DNA of 64,000 bases from Streptomyces sp. NRRL B-24484 (GTDB lineage: Bacteria > Actinomycetota > Actinomycetes > Streptomycetales > Streptomycetaceae), in the NCBI RefSeq assembly GCF_000717715.1, contig NZ_JOAI01000015.1, positions 78,391 to 142,390 on the forward strand. Reading direction: 5' to 3'. The notes beneath the pieces are model-generated. The model ran no database searches and was not told where the DNA came from. It saw only the letters and a program-made list of their open reading frames with translations. Of this stretch, positions 16,127-24,229 are shown piece by piece. How positions within the stretch are numbered: the first letter of the stretch is position 1; the number at the start of each line of letters is the position of its first letter. The position numbers and the translations under genes are program-made.

Positions 16127-16393
16127 TCAGGACTCGTACCGCTCGACCTCCTCGATGCTGCGCACCGCGGCGAGATCGGGGTCGTCCCCGGCGTCGGCCC
16201 GTGCCCGACGCTGCCGGAGCAGGTCCCAGCACTGGTCGAGCTCCGCCTCCAGCTCGCGCAGCCGCTGCCGCTCGCTGTCCGGGTCGATCCGCCCTTCGGT
16301 CAGCATCGTCCGCAGCTCGCGTTCGGCCGCGACCATCTCACCGATCCGGTCCAGGATCCGCCGGTCGGTTCCGCCACTCGTGTGCTCGTCCAC
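16127..16393 (-). CDS. DUF2630 family protein
   Basis: A small acidic protein of 88 residues typical of DUF2630: N-terminal ILDRIGEMVAAERELR, a predicted coiled-coil ERQRLRELEAELDQCWDLLRQRRA, and a C-terminal VRSIEEVERYES. It is widespread in actinobacteria and has no assigned function. AGGAGG lies just before its start. The gene stands alone, convergent with the ferritin-like gene and divergent from the SCO5389-like gene. Confidence 0.85.
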   Translation of the reverse strand: MDEHTSGGTDRRILDRIGEMVAAERELRTMLTEGRIDPDSERQRLRELEAELDQCWDLLRQRRARADAGDDPDLAAVRSIEEVERYES

Positions 16394-16471
16394 CGGGACA
16401 CCTCCTCGTTCCCCAGCCTAGGAACGGCCGGTGTGCGGCGCGACCCGGCACCCGTTCGGCGGAGCCGCGGC

Positions 16472-16500
16472 TTGACAGGACGTCAGGGGCTGATCAGGAT
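16472..16500 (+). promoter_or_regulatory. Vegetative-type promoter for the SCO5389-like gene
   Basis: TTGACA (16472-16477) and CAGGAT (16495-16500) are separated by exactly 17 bp. Transcription would start near 16507, just before the Zur-like box. Confidence 0.55.
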
Positions 16501-16509
16501 GGCGCTTGC

Positions 16510-16524
16510 TGGAAATGACTTTCA
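16510..16524. promoter_or_regulatory. Zur/Fur-box-like element
   Basis: TGGAAATGACTTTCA matches the streptomycete Zur consensus (TGAAAATGATTTTCA, from memory) at 13 of 15 positions. It sits just downstream of the predicted transcription start, where a bound repressor would block elongation or polymerase binding. Confidence 0.45.
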
Positions 16525-16609
16525 CTTTCATCATCCGGCGCCCGACCCGGCACGCCGCCGGAGCCGGCACCTCCCCCCGCCCGCAGTCCCCCGACCGAGG
16601 AGCACCCGC

Positions 16610-16999
16610 ATGTCCCTGAACGTCCCCGCCGCCCTGCTGGAGAAGGCCGAGCACGGCGAGGTGGAGGAGGCCGAGTTCGTCGAGACCGTCCGCACCTCCC
16701 TGCCCTACGCCTACCGCACGGTCGCCCAGCTCAGCGGCGAACTGCAGGACTCCCCCGCCGAGTTCGCCGACAACACCACCGCACCGACGGACGAGGAGCG
16801 CGGCCAGCTGCTGCGCGCCATGGCCAGCGACGCCATCCGCGGCAGCCTGGAGCGGCACTTCGGCGTGCGGATCGCCTTCCAGAACTGCCACCGGGTCGCG
16901 GTCTTCCGGCCCGGCGCCGAGCGGACGGAGGCGTACGCCCGGTTCACCTCGGCCCGGGCGCAGCTGCTCAACCAGGTGCCCGGCCTGCGCAGCTGCTGA
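16610..16999 (+). CDS. SCO5389 family protein
   Basis: A 129-residue protein of the actinomycete SCO5389 family, recognised by MSLNVPAALLEKAEHGEV, FVETVRTSLPYAY, the EFADN segment, SDAIRGSLERHFGVRIAFQNCHRVAVF and the terminal LLNQVPGLRSC. The family has no known function. GAGGAG lies seven bases before ATG 16610; the longer open frame starting at 16382 has no support. A clear -35/-10 pair and a Zur-like box precede it, the only functional hint: possible control by zinc. It ends 34 bp from a convergent gene. Confidence 0.82.
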   Translation: MSLNVPAALLEKAEHGEVEEAEFVETVRTSLPYAYRTVAQLSGELQDSPAEFADNTTAPTDEERGQLLRAMASDAIRGSLERHFGVRIAFQNCHRVAVFRPGAERTEAYARFTSARAQLLNQVPGLRSC

Positions 17000-17032
17000 C
17001 CGCGGGTCGCCGTCGCCGCCGGCCGCGGCCGG

Positions 17033-17638
17033 TCAGCCTCCCGCGTGCAGCGGGTCGGCCGGGTCGCGGCCGGAGAGGCCGAGCAGCCGGGTCTGCGCGT
17101 CGGCTTCGGCGGGCACCGGCACGGCCGGGCCGAACACCCCGGAGGAGGAGAGGTCGCCGCCGTACGCCGCGAGCTCGGCGAGCGCGAACTCGGCGGCCTC
17201 CCGGTCCATCGCGAGGTCCGCGCCGACCCCGACGGCGAGGTCCCAGGCGTGGATGATCGCGTCGACCGTCATCTCCCGGCAGTAGCCCTCGGCGGGACGC
17301 TCGCCGTACGAGAGCGCGACGGTGCGCCCGAGTGCCCCGGAGGCGTCGAACGCGGCCCGGGAGGCCTCGGCGGCGGCCGTCCAGGCCGCCACCGGGTCGT
17401 CGCCGAGGACGTCGCCGTCGAACCGGTCGCCGACCTCCGCGACCGTGCGGCCGTCGAGCAGCGGCGGCACCCACAGGTGCTCGGAGGTGAGGTGGCCGAC
17501 CAGGTCGCGGACGGTCCAGTCGGTGCAGGGCGTCGGTGCCTGCCACGCGTCGTGGGCGGCGGCCCTGCGCACGTGCCGGCCGAAGGTGTCCTGCGCGTCG
17601 GCGAACAGCTTCAGCACGGCTTCGGGTTGCTCTGCCAT
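17033..17638 (-). CDS. TIGR03086 family (DinB/mycothiol-dependent isomerase fold) protein
   Basis: A 201-residue protein of the TIGR03086 family, with the metal-binding maleylpyruvate isomerase N-terminal fold. Markers are TPCTDWTVRDLVGHL near residue 36-50, the conserved WDLAVG with preceding VDAIIHA histidine around 135, and a C-terminal LLGLSGRDP. Family members use three His or His/Glu ligands and may act with mycothiol. ATG 17638 is not preceded by a good Shine-Dalgarno sequence. It is divergent from an alpha/beta hydrolase whose start is uncertain. Confidence 0.85.
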   Translation of the reverse strand: MAEQPEAVLKLFADAQDTFGRHVRRAAAHDAWQAPTPCTDWTVRDLVGHLTSEHLWVPPLLDGRTVAEVGDRFDGDVLGDDPVAAWTAAAEASRAAFDASGALGRTVALSYGERPAEGYCREMTVDAIIHAWDLAVGVGADLAMDREAAEFALAELAAYGGDLSSSGVFGPAVPVPAEADAQTRLLGLSGRDPADPLHAGG

Positions 17639-17714
17639 GCCTCCACCCTTCACCCGATCGGACGACGCGGCACCCCGGAGGAACCGACCGGCCGCCCCGG
17701 ACGTCACCCGGTCC

Positions 17715-18515
17715 GTGGACCGCTTCCCTCCTGAAGCCCCCCGGCCCGGACGACCGCAGCCCGAACGACCGCAGCCCGAACGGTGCCGGATCGACCGGTG
17801 CCGGATCGAACGACTGCGGCTCGACGCCGACGGCGAGCGCCTCGCCGCCGTCGCGTTCGCGCCCGCCGCCCCGACCGGGCCCACCGCCGTCGCGATGCAC
17901 GGCGCGGGCGACAGCGACAGCAGCCGTCTGCTGCCGCTGCTCGGGGACCTCGCCGCGCGGGGGTGCCGCGCCCTGGCCCTGGACTTCTCGGGGCACGGCG
18001 CGAGTTCCGGGCGGCTCGCGGAGCTGTCGCTGGAACGCCGGCTGCGGCAGGCGTCCGCCCTGATCGACCGGCACGCGGGCGGTGGGGAGCTGGTGCTGGT
18101 CGGCTTCAGCATGAGCGGGCAGACGGTCGCCGACCTGACGGCGCGGTACGGGCCGCGGGTACGGGCCGTCGGGCTGTGCGCTCCGGCGGTGTACGCCCGG
18201 GAGGCCTGGCCGGTTCCGTTCGGCGCGGGCTTCACCGGGATCATCCGCAGGCCCGGCGGCTGGCGGGACTCGGCGGCGCTGTCCGCGCTGCGGGCGTTCG
18301 GCGGGCGTTCGGTGCTGGCGGTGCCCGGCCACGACGAGGTGATCCCGGCGGAGGTGACCGCGGCGGTCGGACGGGCGCTGGCGGCGCGCTCCGACCACAC
18401 CCGGCTGGAGCTGCCGGACGCCGTCCACCAGCTCGGCCGGTGGTTCGGCGAACACCCGGCGCAGCGGCGGCGGTTCGTCGCCGCACTGCTCGGCGGGGCC
18501 GGGCACCCGGCATGA
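17715..18515 (+). CDS. Alpha/beta hydrolase (start uncertain)
   Basis: A serine hydrolase of about 266 residues. The nucleophile is in GFSMSGQT, an acid follows in PGHDEVIP and the base is in DAVHQLG; the oxyanion strand reads TAVAMHGAGDSDSS. The start is hard to fix: the frame is open far upstream, ATG 17637 would overlap the divergent gene's start codon, and GTG 17715 lacks an obvious ribosome-binding site but leaves room for promoters. The first 30 residues are low-complexity and encode a double tandem duplication (PQPER twice, then CRIDR/CRIER), so a start beyond the repeats is also possible. Confidence 0.75.
   Translation: MDRFPPEAPRPGRPQPERPQPERCRIDRCRIERLRLDADGERLAAVAFAPAAPTGPTAVAMHGAGDSDSSRLLPLLGDLAARGCRALALDFSGHGASSGRLAELSLERRLRQASALIDRHAGGGELVLVGFSMSGQTVADLTARYGPRVRAVGLCAPAVYAREAWPVPFGAGFTGIIRRPGGWRDSAALSALRAFGGRSVLAVPGHDEVIPAEVTAAVGRALAARSDHTRLELPDAVHQLGRWFGEHPAQRRRFVAALLGGAGHPA
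17751..17810 (+). repeat. Two adjacent 15-bp tandem duplications
   Basis: CGACCGCAGCCCGAA occurs twice in a row (17751-17780), directly followed by CGGTGCCGGATCGAC/A twice (17781-17810, 14 of 15 identical). Both keep the reading frame of the hydrolase. Confidence 0.9.
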
Positions 18516-18553
18516 TGGCCTCCTCACCACCGCCGGCCCCAGGAGGTCCCGCC

Positions 18554-19495
18554 GTGTCCAGCAGTCCGGTCCGCGTCACCGTGATCGGCGAGTGCGTCGC
18601 CGACGCCTTCACCGATGCCGCCCTGAGCGGTCCGGGCGAGCTGGCGCTGCGGGTGCACCCGGGCGGTGGGCCGGCCAACACGGCCGTCGCACTGGCCCGG
18701 TTGGGTACCCCGGTGGCCTTCCGGGCACGGCTGGCGGACGACGTCTTCGGGCGGCTGTTCCGGGCGCAACTGGCCGGTTCCGGGGTCGACCTGTCGGGCT
18801 GCGTGGCGGCGGCGGAGCCGAGCACGCTGGCGGTCGCGGAGGTGGACGCGGAGGGCCGGGCGAGCTTCTCGTTCCACGCCGAGGGGACGGCGGACTGGCA
18901 GTGGACGGAGGCCGAGTTGGGGTCCGCGCCGGCGGGCCCGGTCTGCGTGCACACCGGTTCGCTGGCGCTGGTGCGGGACCCGGGCGGTGCCGCGATCGAG
19001 GCGTACCTGGCCCGGGCCGCGGCGGGCGCCACGGTCTCGATCGATCCCAACGTCCGTCCGCTGCTGGTCGATCCGGCGGTCTACCGGGCGCGGCTGCCGC
19101 GCTGGTGCGAGCGGGCGGACATCCTGCGGCTGAGCGCGGACGACCTCGTGCACCTGTACCCGGAGACCGGGGTGGAGGCGGTCTGCGACCGGTTCCACGC
19201 GGCCGGTGTGCCGCTGGTGGTGGTGACGCTCGGCGCGCAGGGCGCGCTGGCCTCGCTGAACGGGGAGCGGATCGCGGTGCCGGCCCGGCGGGTGGAGGTG
19301 GTGGACACCGTCGGCGCCGGGGACGCGTTCACGGCCGGGCTGCTGCACCGGCTGGACGAGCAGGGCGTGCTCGGCGGGCGGCTGGACGGTCTGACGGTGC
19401 CGGCGGTGGCCGAGGCGTGCCGCTTCGCGGCCGGGGTGGCGGCGCTGACCTGCGCGGTGCCCGGCCCCAACCCGCCCTGGGCGGACCGTCTCTGA
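18554..19495 (+). CDS. PfkB-family carbohydrate kinase (fructokinase-like)
   Basis: A 313-residue ribokinase-family sugar kinase. Signature 1 is GGGPANTAVALARLG (residues about 37-51) and signature 2, with the catalytic Asp, is DTVGAGDAFTAG (about 253-264). AGGAGG lies seven bases before GTG 18554. ATP-dependent phosphorylation of fructose or a similar sugar is expected. There are no transporter or glycosidase neighbours, so the sugar cannot be narrowed. It starts 38 bp after the hydrolase stop and may share its transcript. Confidence 0.9.
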   Translation: MSSSPVRVTVIGECVADAFTDAALSGPGELALRVHPGGGPANTAVALARLGTPVAFRARLADDVFGRLFRAQLAGSGVDLSGCVAAAEPSTLAVAEVDAEGRASFSFHAEGTADWQWTEAELGSAPAGPVCVHTGSLALVRDPGGAAIEAYLARAAAGATVSIDPNVRPLLVDPAVYRARLPRWCERADILRLSADDLVHLYPETGVEAVCDRFHAAGVPLVVVTLGAQGALASLNGERIAVPARRVEVVDTVGAGDAFTAGLLHRLDEQGVLGGRLDGLTVPAVAEACRFAAGVAALTCAVPGPNPPWADRL

Positions 19496-19525
19496 CGGCC
19501 GGCGACCGCGGGCGTCCGACGCGGC

Positions 19526-19558
19526 GGCGGCCCGCCGGCACCCGGCCGGCGGGCCGCC
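19526..19558. terminator. Bidirectional terminator between the PfkB and DJ-1 genes
   Basis: Perfect 13-bp stem (19526-19538 with 19546-19558) and a 7-nt loop between convergent genes. Confidence 0.8.
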
Positions 19559-19595
19559 CGGGTTCGCCGGGTCCGACGGTGCTGCTCGACCGGTG

Positions 19596-20162
19596 CTACT
19601 CGACCGGTGCCTTCTCGCGCAGCACCTCGACGAAGGCGCGCATCCAGGCCGGGTGGTCGGGCCAGGCGCGGGCGGAGACCACGACGCCGTCGACCACGGC
19701 CTCGCCGTCGACGAAGTCGGCGCCGCCCGCCGCGACGTCCGGCTCCAGCGCCGGGTAGGCGGCGGTGGTGCGGCCGTTGAGGGTGCCGCCGACCAGGGTG
19801 ATCAGCGGGCCGTGGCAGATCTGCGCGACCGGCTTGTCCTCCTGGAAGAAGTGTGCGGCGATCCGCTGCACGTCGGCGTTGTTGCGCAGGTACTCGGGGG
19901 CGCGGCCGCCGGGGATCACCAGCGCGACGTAGTCGGCCGGGTCGACGTCGGCGACGGCGACGTCCGCGGGCCAGGTGTAGCCGGGCTTCTCGGTGTAGGT
20001 GTCGAAGCCGTCCACGAAGTCGTGCACCACGAACTGCAGGGTCTTCTTGGCGGGCGCGGCGATGTGGACCTCGTACCCCTCCTCGCGCAGCCGCTGGTAG
20101 GGGTAGAACACCTCCAGCGACTCCGCCGCGTCACCGGTGACGATCAGGATCTTGGCTGCCAT
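19596..20162 (-). CDS. DJ-1/PfpI family protein
   Basis: A 188-residue DJ-1/PfpI superfamily protein. The nucleophile elbow cysteine is in AQICHGP (about residue 115) and the glutamate that orients it lies in the N-terminal SLEVFYPYQRL region; PGGRAPEYLR forms the usual loop. Members act as deglycases, glyoxalases, proteases or chaperones in protein or metabolite repair. Length and absence of a signal peptide fit a cytosolic PfpI-type enzyme. The neighbouring divergent gene encodes a tyrosine phosphatase, with no evident link. Confidence 0.88.
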   Translation of the reverse strand: MAAKILIVTGDAAESLEVFYPYQRLREEGYEVHIAAPAKKTLQFVVHDFVDGFDTYTEKPGYTWPADVAVADVDPADYVALVIPGGRAPEYLRNNADVQRIAAHFFQEDKPVAQICHGPLITLVGGTLNGRTTAAYPALEPDVAAGGADFVDGEAVVDGVVVSARAWPDHPAWMRAFVEVLREKAPVE

Positions 20163-20408
20163 GTCCGGCGGTACCGTCCTTCCTCCGCCCACCCCGTGTG
20201 AGCCCCGACACACCCTGCCGCCTGACGGTCCGTCGGGCAATGCGGCGCGCGAGGCACGGACGCCACACACCCGGTGCGCCGGCGTGCGCCCCCCGTGCGC
20301 CCCACCGCGGGCCGGCGGGCGTCCGACCGGGTGGACGCGCTCCACGGGCGCCCGGTCGGCCGAGGGCCTAGCGTGCAGATGAGTCGCGTCCCCTGCCTGG
20401 AGGTAGCC

Positions 20409-21203
20409 ATGCAGTGCTCGCAGATCGTGGGCTCCACCACCGTCGCCAACCTGCGCGATCTCGGTGGTGTCGCGCTGCCCGACGGCGGCCGGATCCGGTC
20501 GGGCCTGGCGTTCCGCTCCGGCGGGCTCGACCGCCTGGACGTCCGTTCCGACCCGGTCTTCGCCGCCCTCGGCGTGCGCACCGTCGTTGACCTGCGCACC
20601 GAGCGGGAGCGCACCGCCCGTCCCGACCGGGTGCCGGGCGGGGCGCACCTGCTGGTCGCCGACGTGATGGCCGACCCGGTGGGCACCGGCACCGCGGCCC
20701 GGCTGGCCGTCGCCTTCACCGACCCGCGGCTCGCCAACCGGGAGTTCCGCGGCGGCCGGGCGGCCCGGGCCCTGGTCGAGGACTACCGCGCGTTCGTGAC
20801 GGCCGAGTCCGCCCGCCAGTCGTACCGTCAGCTGCTGACCGCGCTCGCGCACCGGGACGGCGGTCCGGTGCTGTTCCACTGCACCGCGGGCAAGGACCGC
20901 ACGGGCTGGGGCGCGGCGCTGGTCCTGCTGCTGCTCGGTGCGGACGACCGGACGGTCACCGCCGAGTACCTGTCGGTCGGTGCGGCGGTGCAAGCCTCGT
21001 TCGCGCCGGTGATCGCGGAGTTCACCGCCGCGGGCGGCGACCCGGAGATCGCGGACGCGGTGTTCGGCGCGCACCCCGCGTACCTCGCCGCGGCCCGGCA
21101 GGCCGTCGAGGACGGCTGGGGCGACGTGGAGAGCTACGCCCGGGCCGGGCTCGGCATCAAGGACGAGACCATCGGCCACCTGCGGGAGCGGCTCACCGTC
21201 TGA
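20409..21203 (+). CDS. Tyrosine-protein phosphatase (Y_phosphatase3 / MptpB type)
   Basis: A 264-residue phosphatase. The P-loop HCTAGKDRTG (about residues 157-166) has the CX5R signature with the Lys and Asp typical of the bacterial PtpB/lipid-phosphatase-like group. The N-terminal NLRDLGG and the VDLRTERER motif also fit. ATG 20409 follows TGGAGGT; a TAGCGT -10 at 20369-20374 would give a leader of about 28 nt. The 3' end overlaps the convergent PHP gene by 11 bp. Members dephosphorylate phosphotyrosine and phosphoinositides; the partner kinase is unknown. Confidence 0.9.
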   Translation: MQCSQIVGSTTVANLRDLGGVALPDGGRIRSGLAFRSGGLDRLDVRSDPVFAALGVRTVVDLRTERERTARPDRVPGGAHLLVADVMADPVGTGTAARLAVAFTDPRLANREFRGGRAARALVEDYRAFVTAESARQSYRQLLTALAHRDGGPVLFHCTAGKDRTGWGAALVLLLLGADDRTVTAEYLSVGAAVQASFAPVIAEFTAAGGDPEIADAVFGAHPAYLAAARQAVEDGWGDVESYARAGLGIKDETIGHLRERLTV

Positions 21204-22215
21204 GCGCGCGGCGCCTGCCCCCTCGGGCGGCCGTCCAGGCGAGCAGGTCCTCGACCGGGCGGGTGTTGACGATCCGGTCCGGGTCGATCCCCGCGTCGGC
21301 GGCCCGGGCGCAGCCGTGCTGCTGCCAGTCGAGCTGGCCGGGGGCGTGCGCGTCGCTGTCGATCGCGAAGACGCACCCGGTGTCGATCGCGAGGCGCAGC
21401 AGCCGGGTCGGCGGGTCGCGGCGCTCGGGGCGGCAGTTGATCTCGACCGCGGTGCCTGACTCGGCGCAGGCCGCGAAGACCGCCTCGGCGTCGAACTGCG
21501 ACTCCGGGCGGGTGCGGCCGCCGATCAGGCGTCCGGTGCAGTGGCCGAGGACGTCGACCAGCGGGTTGCGGACGGCGGCGAGCAGCCGGCGGGTCATCGG
21601 GGCGCGGTCCATCCGCAGTTTGGAGTGGACGGAGGCGACGACCAGGTCGAGTCCGGCCAGCAGGTCCTCGTCCTGGTCGAGCGAGCCGTCGTCGAGGATG
21701 TCGCACTCAATGCCGGTGAGCAGCCGGAAGGGCGCGAGGTCGCGGTTGAGGGCGGCGACCACCTCCAGCTGTTCGCGCAGCCGTTCGGCGCTGAGGCCGC
21801 GGGCGACGGTGAGCCGCGGCGAGTGGTCGGTGAGGACGGCCCAGGCGTGGCCGAGGTCGCGGGCGGTGCGGGCCATCGCCTCGATCGGGCTGCCGCCGTC
21901 GGACCAGTCGGAGTGCAGGTGGCAGTCGCCCCGCAGGGCGGCGCGCAGGGCGTCGGCGCCCTCGGCGAGCGGCCCGGCGCGTTCCTCCAGTTCGGCGAGG
22001 TAGCCGGGGACGCGTCCGGCGGAGGCCTCGGCGATCACCTGGGCGGTCTTCGGGCCGACGCCGGGCAGCCGGGCGGCGCGGGCGGCGTCGACCGGGCCGG
22101 CGGGCAGGGCGCGGGCGGCCTCGGCCGCCGTGCGGAAGGCCTTCACCCGGTACGGGGAGGCGTCCTCGCGTTCCAGCAGGAAGGCGATGCGCTCCAAGGC
22201 CGCGACTGGCTCCAT
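21193..22215 (-). CDS. PHP-domain phosphoesterase with N-terminal helix-hairpin-helix region
   Basis: A 340-residue protein related to the PHP half of bacterial PolX. The N-terminal 90 residues contain a helix-hairpin-helix, LPGVGPKTAQVIAE. The PHP domain has metal ligands in CHLHSDWSDGG (about 97), TDHSPRL, a Glu in TGIECDIL, SVHSKL and DSDAH. The polymerase catalytic core is absent, so this is a stand-alone nuclease/phosphoesterase of the YcdX type. Convergent overlap of 11 bp with the tyrosine phosphatase gene means the two 3' ends cannot be transcribed independently of each other. Confidence 0.87.
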   Translation of the reverse strand: MEPVAALERIAFLLEREDASPYRVKAFRTAAEAARALPAGPVDAARAARLPGVGPKTAQVIAEASAGRVPGYLAELEERAGPLAEGADALRAALRGDCHLHSDWSDGGSPIEAMARTARDLGHAWAVLTDHSPRLTVARGLSAERLREQLEVVAALNRDLAPFRLLTGIECDILDDGSLDQDEDLLAGLDLVVASVHSKLRMDRAPMTRRLLAAVRNPLVDVLGHCTGRLIGGRTRPESQFDAEAVFAACAESGTAVEINCRPERRDPPTRLLRLAIDTGCVFAIDSDAHAPGQLDWQQHGCARAADAGIDPDRIVNTRPVEDLLAWTAARGGRRRALRR

Positions 22216-22260
22216 GGGGCCAGTGTCGCCAAAGGCGGGCCGGGCCGCGCGCGACCCCTT

Positions 22261-22278
22261 GTTGACAGGTCGTCTAAC
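22261..22278. promoter_or_regulatory. Possible promoter/operator before the AurF-type oxygenase
   Basis: GTTGACAGGTCGTCTAAC includes a TTGACA -35 and approximates inverted GTTAGAC/GTCTAAC half-sites with one base missing on the left. It lies 65 bp before ATG 22343. Confidence 0.35.
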
Positions 22279-22282
22279 TGGT

Positions 22283-24064
22283 TCACTGCTCCCGTCGGTG
22301 CAGCCGATCCCCGAACGCCCCCGACCCCACCGGAGCCGACCGATGCGCGACACCGCCCCCGCCCCGCACGCCGACCGCCGCGAGCAGAACGCCGCCCGGC
22401 TGCTGCGCGCCTCCGCCCGCCACTCCCACGACCCGCTGACCGAGATCGACTGGGACGCGCCGATCGACCCCGACCACTTCGCCCTGCCGCAGCACCGCGT
22501 CACCCTCTACGGCACCCCGCTGTGGGAGACCCTGACGCCGCGGCAGCGGGCCCGCCTCAGCGTGCACCAGCTGGCCTCGGCGACCGCGGCCGGCATCTGG
22601 TTCGAACTGGTGCTGATGGAGGGCCTGATCCGGCACGTCTACGAGGGCGACCTGACCACCCGGCACGCGCAGTACGCGCTGACCGAGGTCGCCGACGAGT
22701 GCCGGCACTCCACCATGTTCGCCCGGTACATCGCCGCCACCGGCTACCCGTCGGCCCGGCCCACGGCCAGGGCGCACCGGCGCGGCAAGCTGCACTTCCT
22801 GCTGAACGACACCGCGATCACCTTCGCCGGGGCGATCTTCGTGGAGGAGTTCACCGACGCGATGCAGCGGGAGATGGTCCGCGACGAGTCGCTGCAGCCG
22901 CTGGCCCGGGCGGTGGCGCGGATCCACGTCGTCGAGGAGGCCCGGCACATCGGCTACGCCAAGCCCGAACTGGAGCGGATCTGGGCGCAGATGGGCCCGG
23001 CCCGGCGCGCGGTCTTCCGGCGCGGCCTGCTGGTGCTGGCCCGGCTCGCGGTGGCCGAGCTCGTCCACCCGCGGGTGTACGCCCTCTGCGGCCTGGACGT
23101 CCGCGAGGCGGAGCGCGCCGCCGCGGCCAACGAGCACTGGCGGCTGGCCCGCGTCGAGTGGGCCCGCAAGGCGCTCGTGTTCTTCACCGACCTCGGCATC
23201 GTGGACGAACGGACGGCCCCGCGGTGGCGCCGCGCCGGCCTGCTCGACTGAGCCCCCGGCCCGCCCGGCTCGGAGCACGGCGTCGCCGGCCACCGTACCG
23301 AGGGCGTAGGTGACGGCCGAGGCCGCGGCCACGATGAGCAGCTGCCGCAGGGCGGTGCGCACCGCGCTGCGGCCCGAGCCCAGACCGAGGGCCGCGCCGA
23401 CCGCGAGCGAGGCCACGGCCGTCACCACCGCGGGGGCCACGACCGCGGCGGCGCCCTCGGTGACGAACCGGGGCACCAGCGGGACGAGGGCACCGAGCGC
23501 GAAGAGCAGCAGCGAACCGGCCGCGGCCACCGCCGGCGAGCCGGCGTCCTCGGCACCGACGCCGAACAGGATGCGCAGGCTGGTCTGCCGGGCCGTCCGG
23601 CCTGCGGAGACGACCCCGCGGGTGGCCCGGACGGCGGTGACCGGGTCGAGGCCGCGCTCGCGGAGGCTGCGCGCCAGGTGGGCCATCACCACCGGCGGCG
23701 AGTGCCGCCAGGCGTCCTGCAGCGAGTCCTCCGTGCCCCGGGCGACCTCGCGCTGGCCGCGGACCGACACCCATTCGCAGGCCGCCGTCGACAGCGCCCC
23801 CGCGACCGGGCCGGCGAGCCCGGACAGCCGGACGGTGGCCGCGTCCACCGAGGCGCCGGCGATGCCGAGGATGAAGCAGAGGTTGCTGACCAGCCCGTCG
23901 TTGACGCCGAGGACGGCGGCCCGGATCCCGCCGCCCGCGACCCGCCCGGCGGTGCGGCCGATCGCCGCGAGCTCCGCCTCGGCGGCCTCGTCGTCGTGGT
24001 CGGTACGGGCGGCCGGGTCCCGGCCCGGCGCGATGGTGGCCCGGTCGGGGCCGGGGGCGGACAT
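22283..24064 (-). CDS. VIT1/CCC1-family iron/manganese transporter without a normal stop
   Basis: The first 262 residues form a VIT-family transporter: AAVLGVNDGLVSNLCFI is the helix 1 signature, followed by CEWVSVRGQRE, the amphipathic region and three C-terminal helices ending LIVAAASAVTYALGTVAGDAVL at about 23280. No stop codon follows in this frame, which stays open for another 332 codons, antisense to nearly the whole AurF-type gene, to 22283. The extension has no membrane segment or recognisable domain and is probably a by-product of codon bias. The natural stop was likely lost by mutation or rearrangement. Confidence 0.75.
   Translation of the reverse strand: MSAPGPDRATIAPGRDPAARTDHDDEAAEAELAAIGRTAGRVAGGGIRAAVLGVNDGLVSNLCFILGIAGASVDAATVRLSGLAGPVAGALSTAACEWVSVRGQREVARGTEDSLQDAWRHSPPVVMAHLARSLRERGLDPVTAVRATRGVVSAGRTARQTSLRILFGVGAEDAGSPAVAAAGSLLLFALGALVPLVPRFVTEGAAAVVAPAVVTAVASLAVGAALGLGSGRSAVRTALRQLLIVAAASAVTYALGTVAGDAVLRAGRAGGSVEQAGAAPPRGRPFVHDAEVGEEHERLAGPLDAGQPPVLVGRGGALRLADVQAAEGVHPRVDELGHREPGQHQQAAPEDRAPGRAHLRPDPLQFGLGVADVPGLLDDVDPRHRPGQRLQRLVADHLPLHRVGELLHEDRPGEGDRGVVQQEVQLAAPVRPGRGPGRRVAGGGDVPGEHGGVPALVGDLGQRVLRVPGGQVALVDVPDQALHQHQFEPDAGRGRRGQLVHAEAGPLPRRQGLPQRGAVEGDAVLRQGEVVGVDRRVPVDLGQRVVGVAGGGAQQPGGVLLAAVGVRGGGGVAHRSAPVGSGAFGDRLHRREQ
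22343..23251 (+). CDS. AurF-type diiron oxygenase
   Basis: A 302-residue protein of the AurF/CmlI-like diiron N-oxygenase family. Metal-ligand motifs are visible in two carboxylate-histidine repeats: EVADECRHSTMF near residue 118 and VVEEARHIGY near 198, with a further Glu pair in FVEEFTDAM. GGAG precedes ATG 22343 by about eight bases. Known members oxidise aryl-amines to nitro groups; others act on fatty or amino substrates. There is no biosynthetic cluster here, so the substrate is open. The 3' end faces a VIT gene that reads into it. Confidence 0.85.
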   Translation: MRDTAPAPHADRREQNAARLLRASARHSHDPLTEIDWDAPIDPDHFALPQHRVTLYGTPLWETLTPRQRARLSVHQLASATAAGIWFELVLMEGLIRHVYEGDLTTRHAQYALTEVADECRHSTMFARYIAATGYPSARPTARAHRRGKLHFLLNDTAITFAGAIFVEEFTDAMQREMVRDESLQPLARAVARIHVVEEARHIGYAKPELERIWAQMGPARRAVFRRGLLVLARLAVAELVHPRVYALCGLDVREAERAAAANEHWRLARVEWARKALVFFTDLGIVDERTAPRWRRAGLLD

Positions 24065-24229
24065 GCGCCCGGCGTAGGCGCTCACCGGGCCGCCGCCCCG
24101 GAACACGGCGGCGGCCCGGCGGGGCCGGTCACCACCATGGGTGTCGCGATGCGGGGTGTCGCGGCCACGGCGGGTGGCGCGGGCGCGGTGGGGGTGCAGG
24201 AGGCCCCGGGTGCGGAGCAGGATCGAAGG

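Noticed and set aside
22343..24064. A secondary-metabolite cluster around the AurF-type oxygenase
   Set aside because: No synthase, tailoring or resistance genes are adjacent; the neighbours are a PHP nuclease and an iron transporter.
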